Assembly (NCBI RefSeq): GCF_001524445.2
Contig: NZ_CP013418.1
Span: forward strand, 2,108,001 to 2,172,000
DNA from: Burkholderia savannae
GTDB taxonomy: Bacteria; Pseudomonadota; Gammaproteobacteria; Burkholderiales; Burkholderiaceae
Direction: 5' to 3'
DNA length: 64,000 nt
Positions 63,791-64,000 of this stretch are shown here, in pieces; position 1 is the first letter of the stretch; every line of letters starts with the position of its first letter. A program made the translations under genes and the position numbers. Below the pieces are notes generated by a model. That model searched no databases. It was given only the letters and a program-made list of their open reading frames with translations, and was not told where the DNA came from.

Positions 63791-64000
63791 GTCTATTGTC
63801 CCGTTAGTTGCAATTCATCATAGCGTGTCGCATTCGCTCGATAAAGTGTTTCGAGTCAGCGGCCGAACAAATTCGGCAGCCATCGTGCCGCCGGAAGCCA
63901 GCTGTCTGCGTGCGAGGCGCGAGCCGCTCGACGGCTTGGGTTGGGCGCGGTGGCGTCAGTCGCCCCACGCGCGCGACACGCGCATGGGGCGCGCCGGCGC
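63791..64000. other. Sequence at the right edge
   Basis: 210 bp upstream of the recombinase homologue. The first 60 bp are AT-rich and probably hold its promoter. Nothing else is recognisable before the window ends. Confidence 0.35.

Overview
The window looks like the origin-proximal part of the second chromosome of a Burkholderia, most likely of the B. pseudomallei / B. thailandensis / B. mallei group. DNA is GC-rich throughout coding regions, genes are packed with ATGA overlaps, and many 6-8 bp tandem repeats sit between genes. The right end carries a plasmid-type replication and partition module (parA, parB, repA, a kfrA-like gene, RepA-type iterons). It also carries three copies of a TTTATGCGCATAAA palindrome, which matches the chromosome-2 parS site I recall from B. 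cenocepacia. Family assignments come from reading translations and motifs by eye; no database search was run.

Layout, left to right. 1-1957 (-): exbD (cut by the edge), exbB, tonB. 3155-5211 (+): a cache-domain histidine kinase and its NarL/LuxR-type regulator. 5370-5966 (-): a MlaC-like periplasmic lipid carrier. 6266-9481 (-): a GGDEF-EAL membrane protein followed by a TenA/heme-oxygenase-fold protein. 9798-10901 (-): a secreted lipase with no foldase gene beside it. 10989-30681 (-): a 20 kb gene cluster for an unrecognised secondary lipid or polyketide. In transcription order it holds an AT-ACP protein, a 2250-residue SDR/KS/KS-like(CLF)/KR/DH synthase, a natural P450-KR-DH fusion, a flavin monooxygenase, an ABC ATPase, an FtsX permease, a LolA-like protein, an outer-membrane barrel, a DUF4345 membrane protein and a phosphopantetheinyl transferase. 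Most neighbours overlap by a few bases.

31272-34881 (+): hpnN-type hopanoid RND transporter and mlaA/vacJ. 35113-40338 (-): a polar amino-acid ABC importer (binding protein, permease, ATPase), a C45-type acyltransferase/amidohydrolase, a class III aminotransferase and a carboxymuconolactone-decarboxylase-family protein. 41027-44920 (-): hopanoid genes hpnD, shc and hpnG. 45788-46693 (+): an alpha/beta hydrolase. 46967-48883 (-): response regulator, CheC and PAS-GGDEF. 49388-51667 (+): a hybrid histidine kinase. Then an FMN reductase (-), an ECF sigma factor with a 65-residue zinc-finger anti-sigma candidate (+), and an ArsC-like protein (-).

54569-63790 is the origin module: three parS sites flanking parA and a 50-copy hexanucleotide repeat, then parAB (+), repA (-), about 3 kb of non-coding origin DNA, a kfrA-like gene (+) with an unexpected zinc ribbon, and a tyrosine-recombinase homologue (-) that appears to have lost its catalytic residues. 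The origin DNA has two kinds of repeat built on the same CTCACC core: same-direction iterons (60146-61076) and bipartite GTGAG...CTCAC elements (59025-59743). The most promising parts for new biology are the synthase cluster with its P450-KR fusion and the repeat organisation of the origin. No rRNA, tRNA, CRISPR array or insertion sequence was seen.
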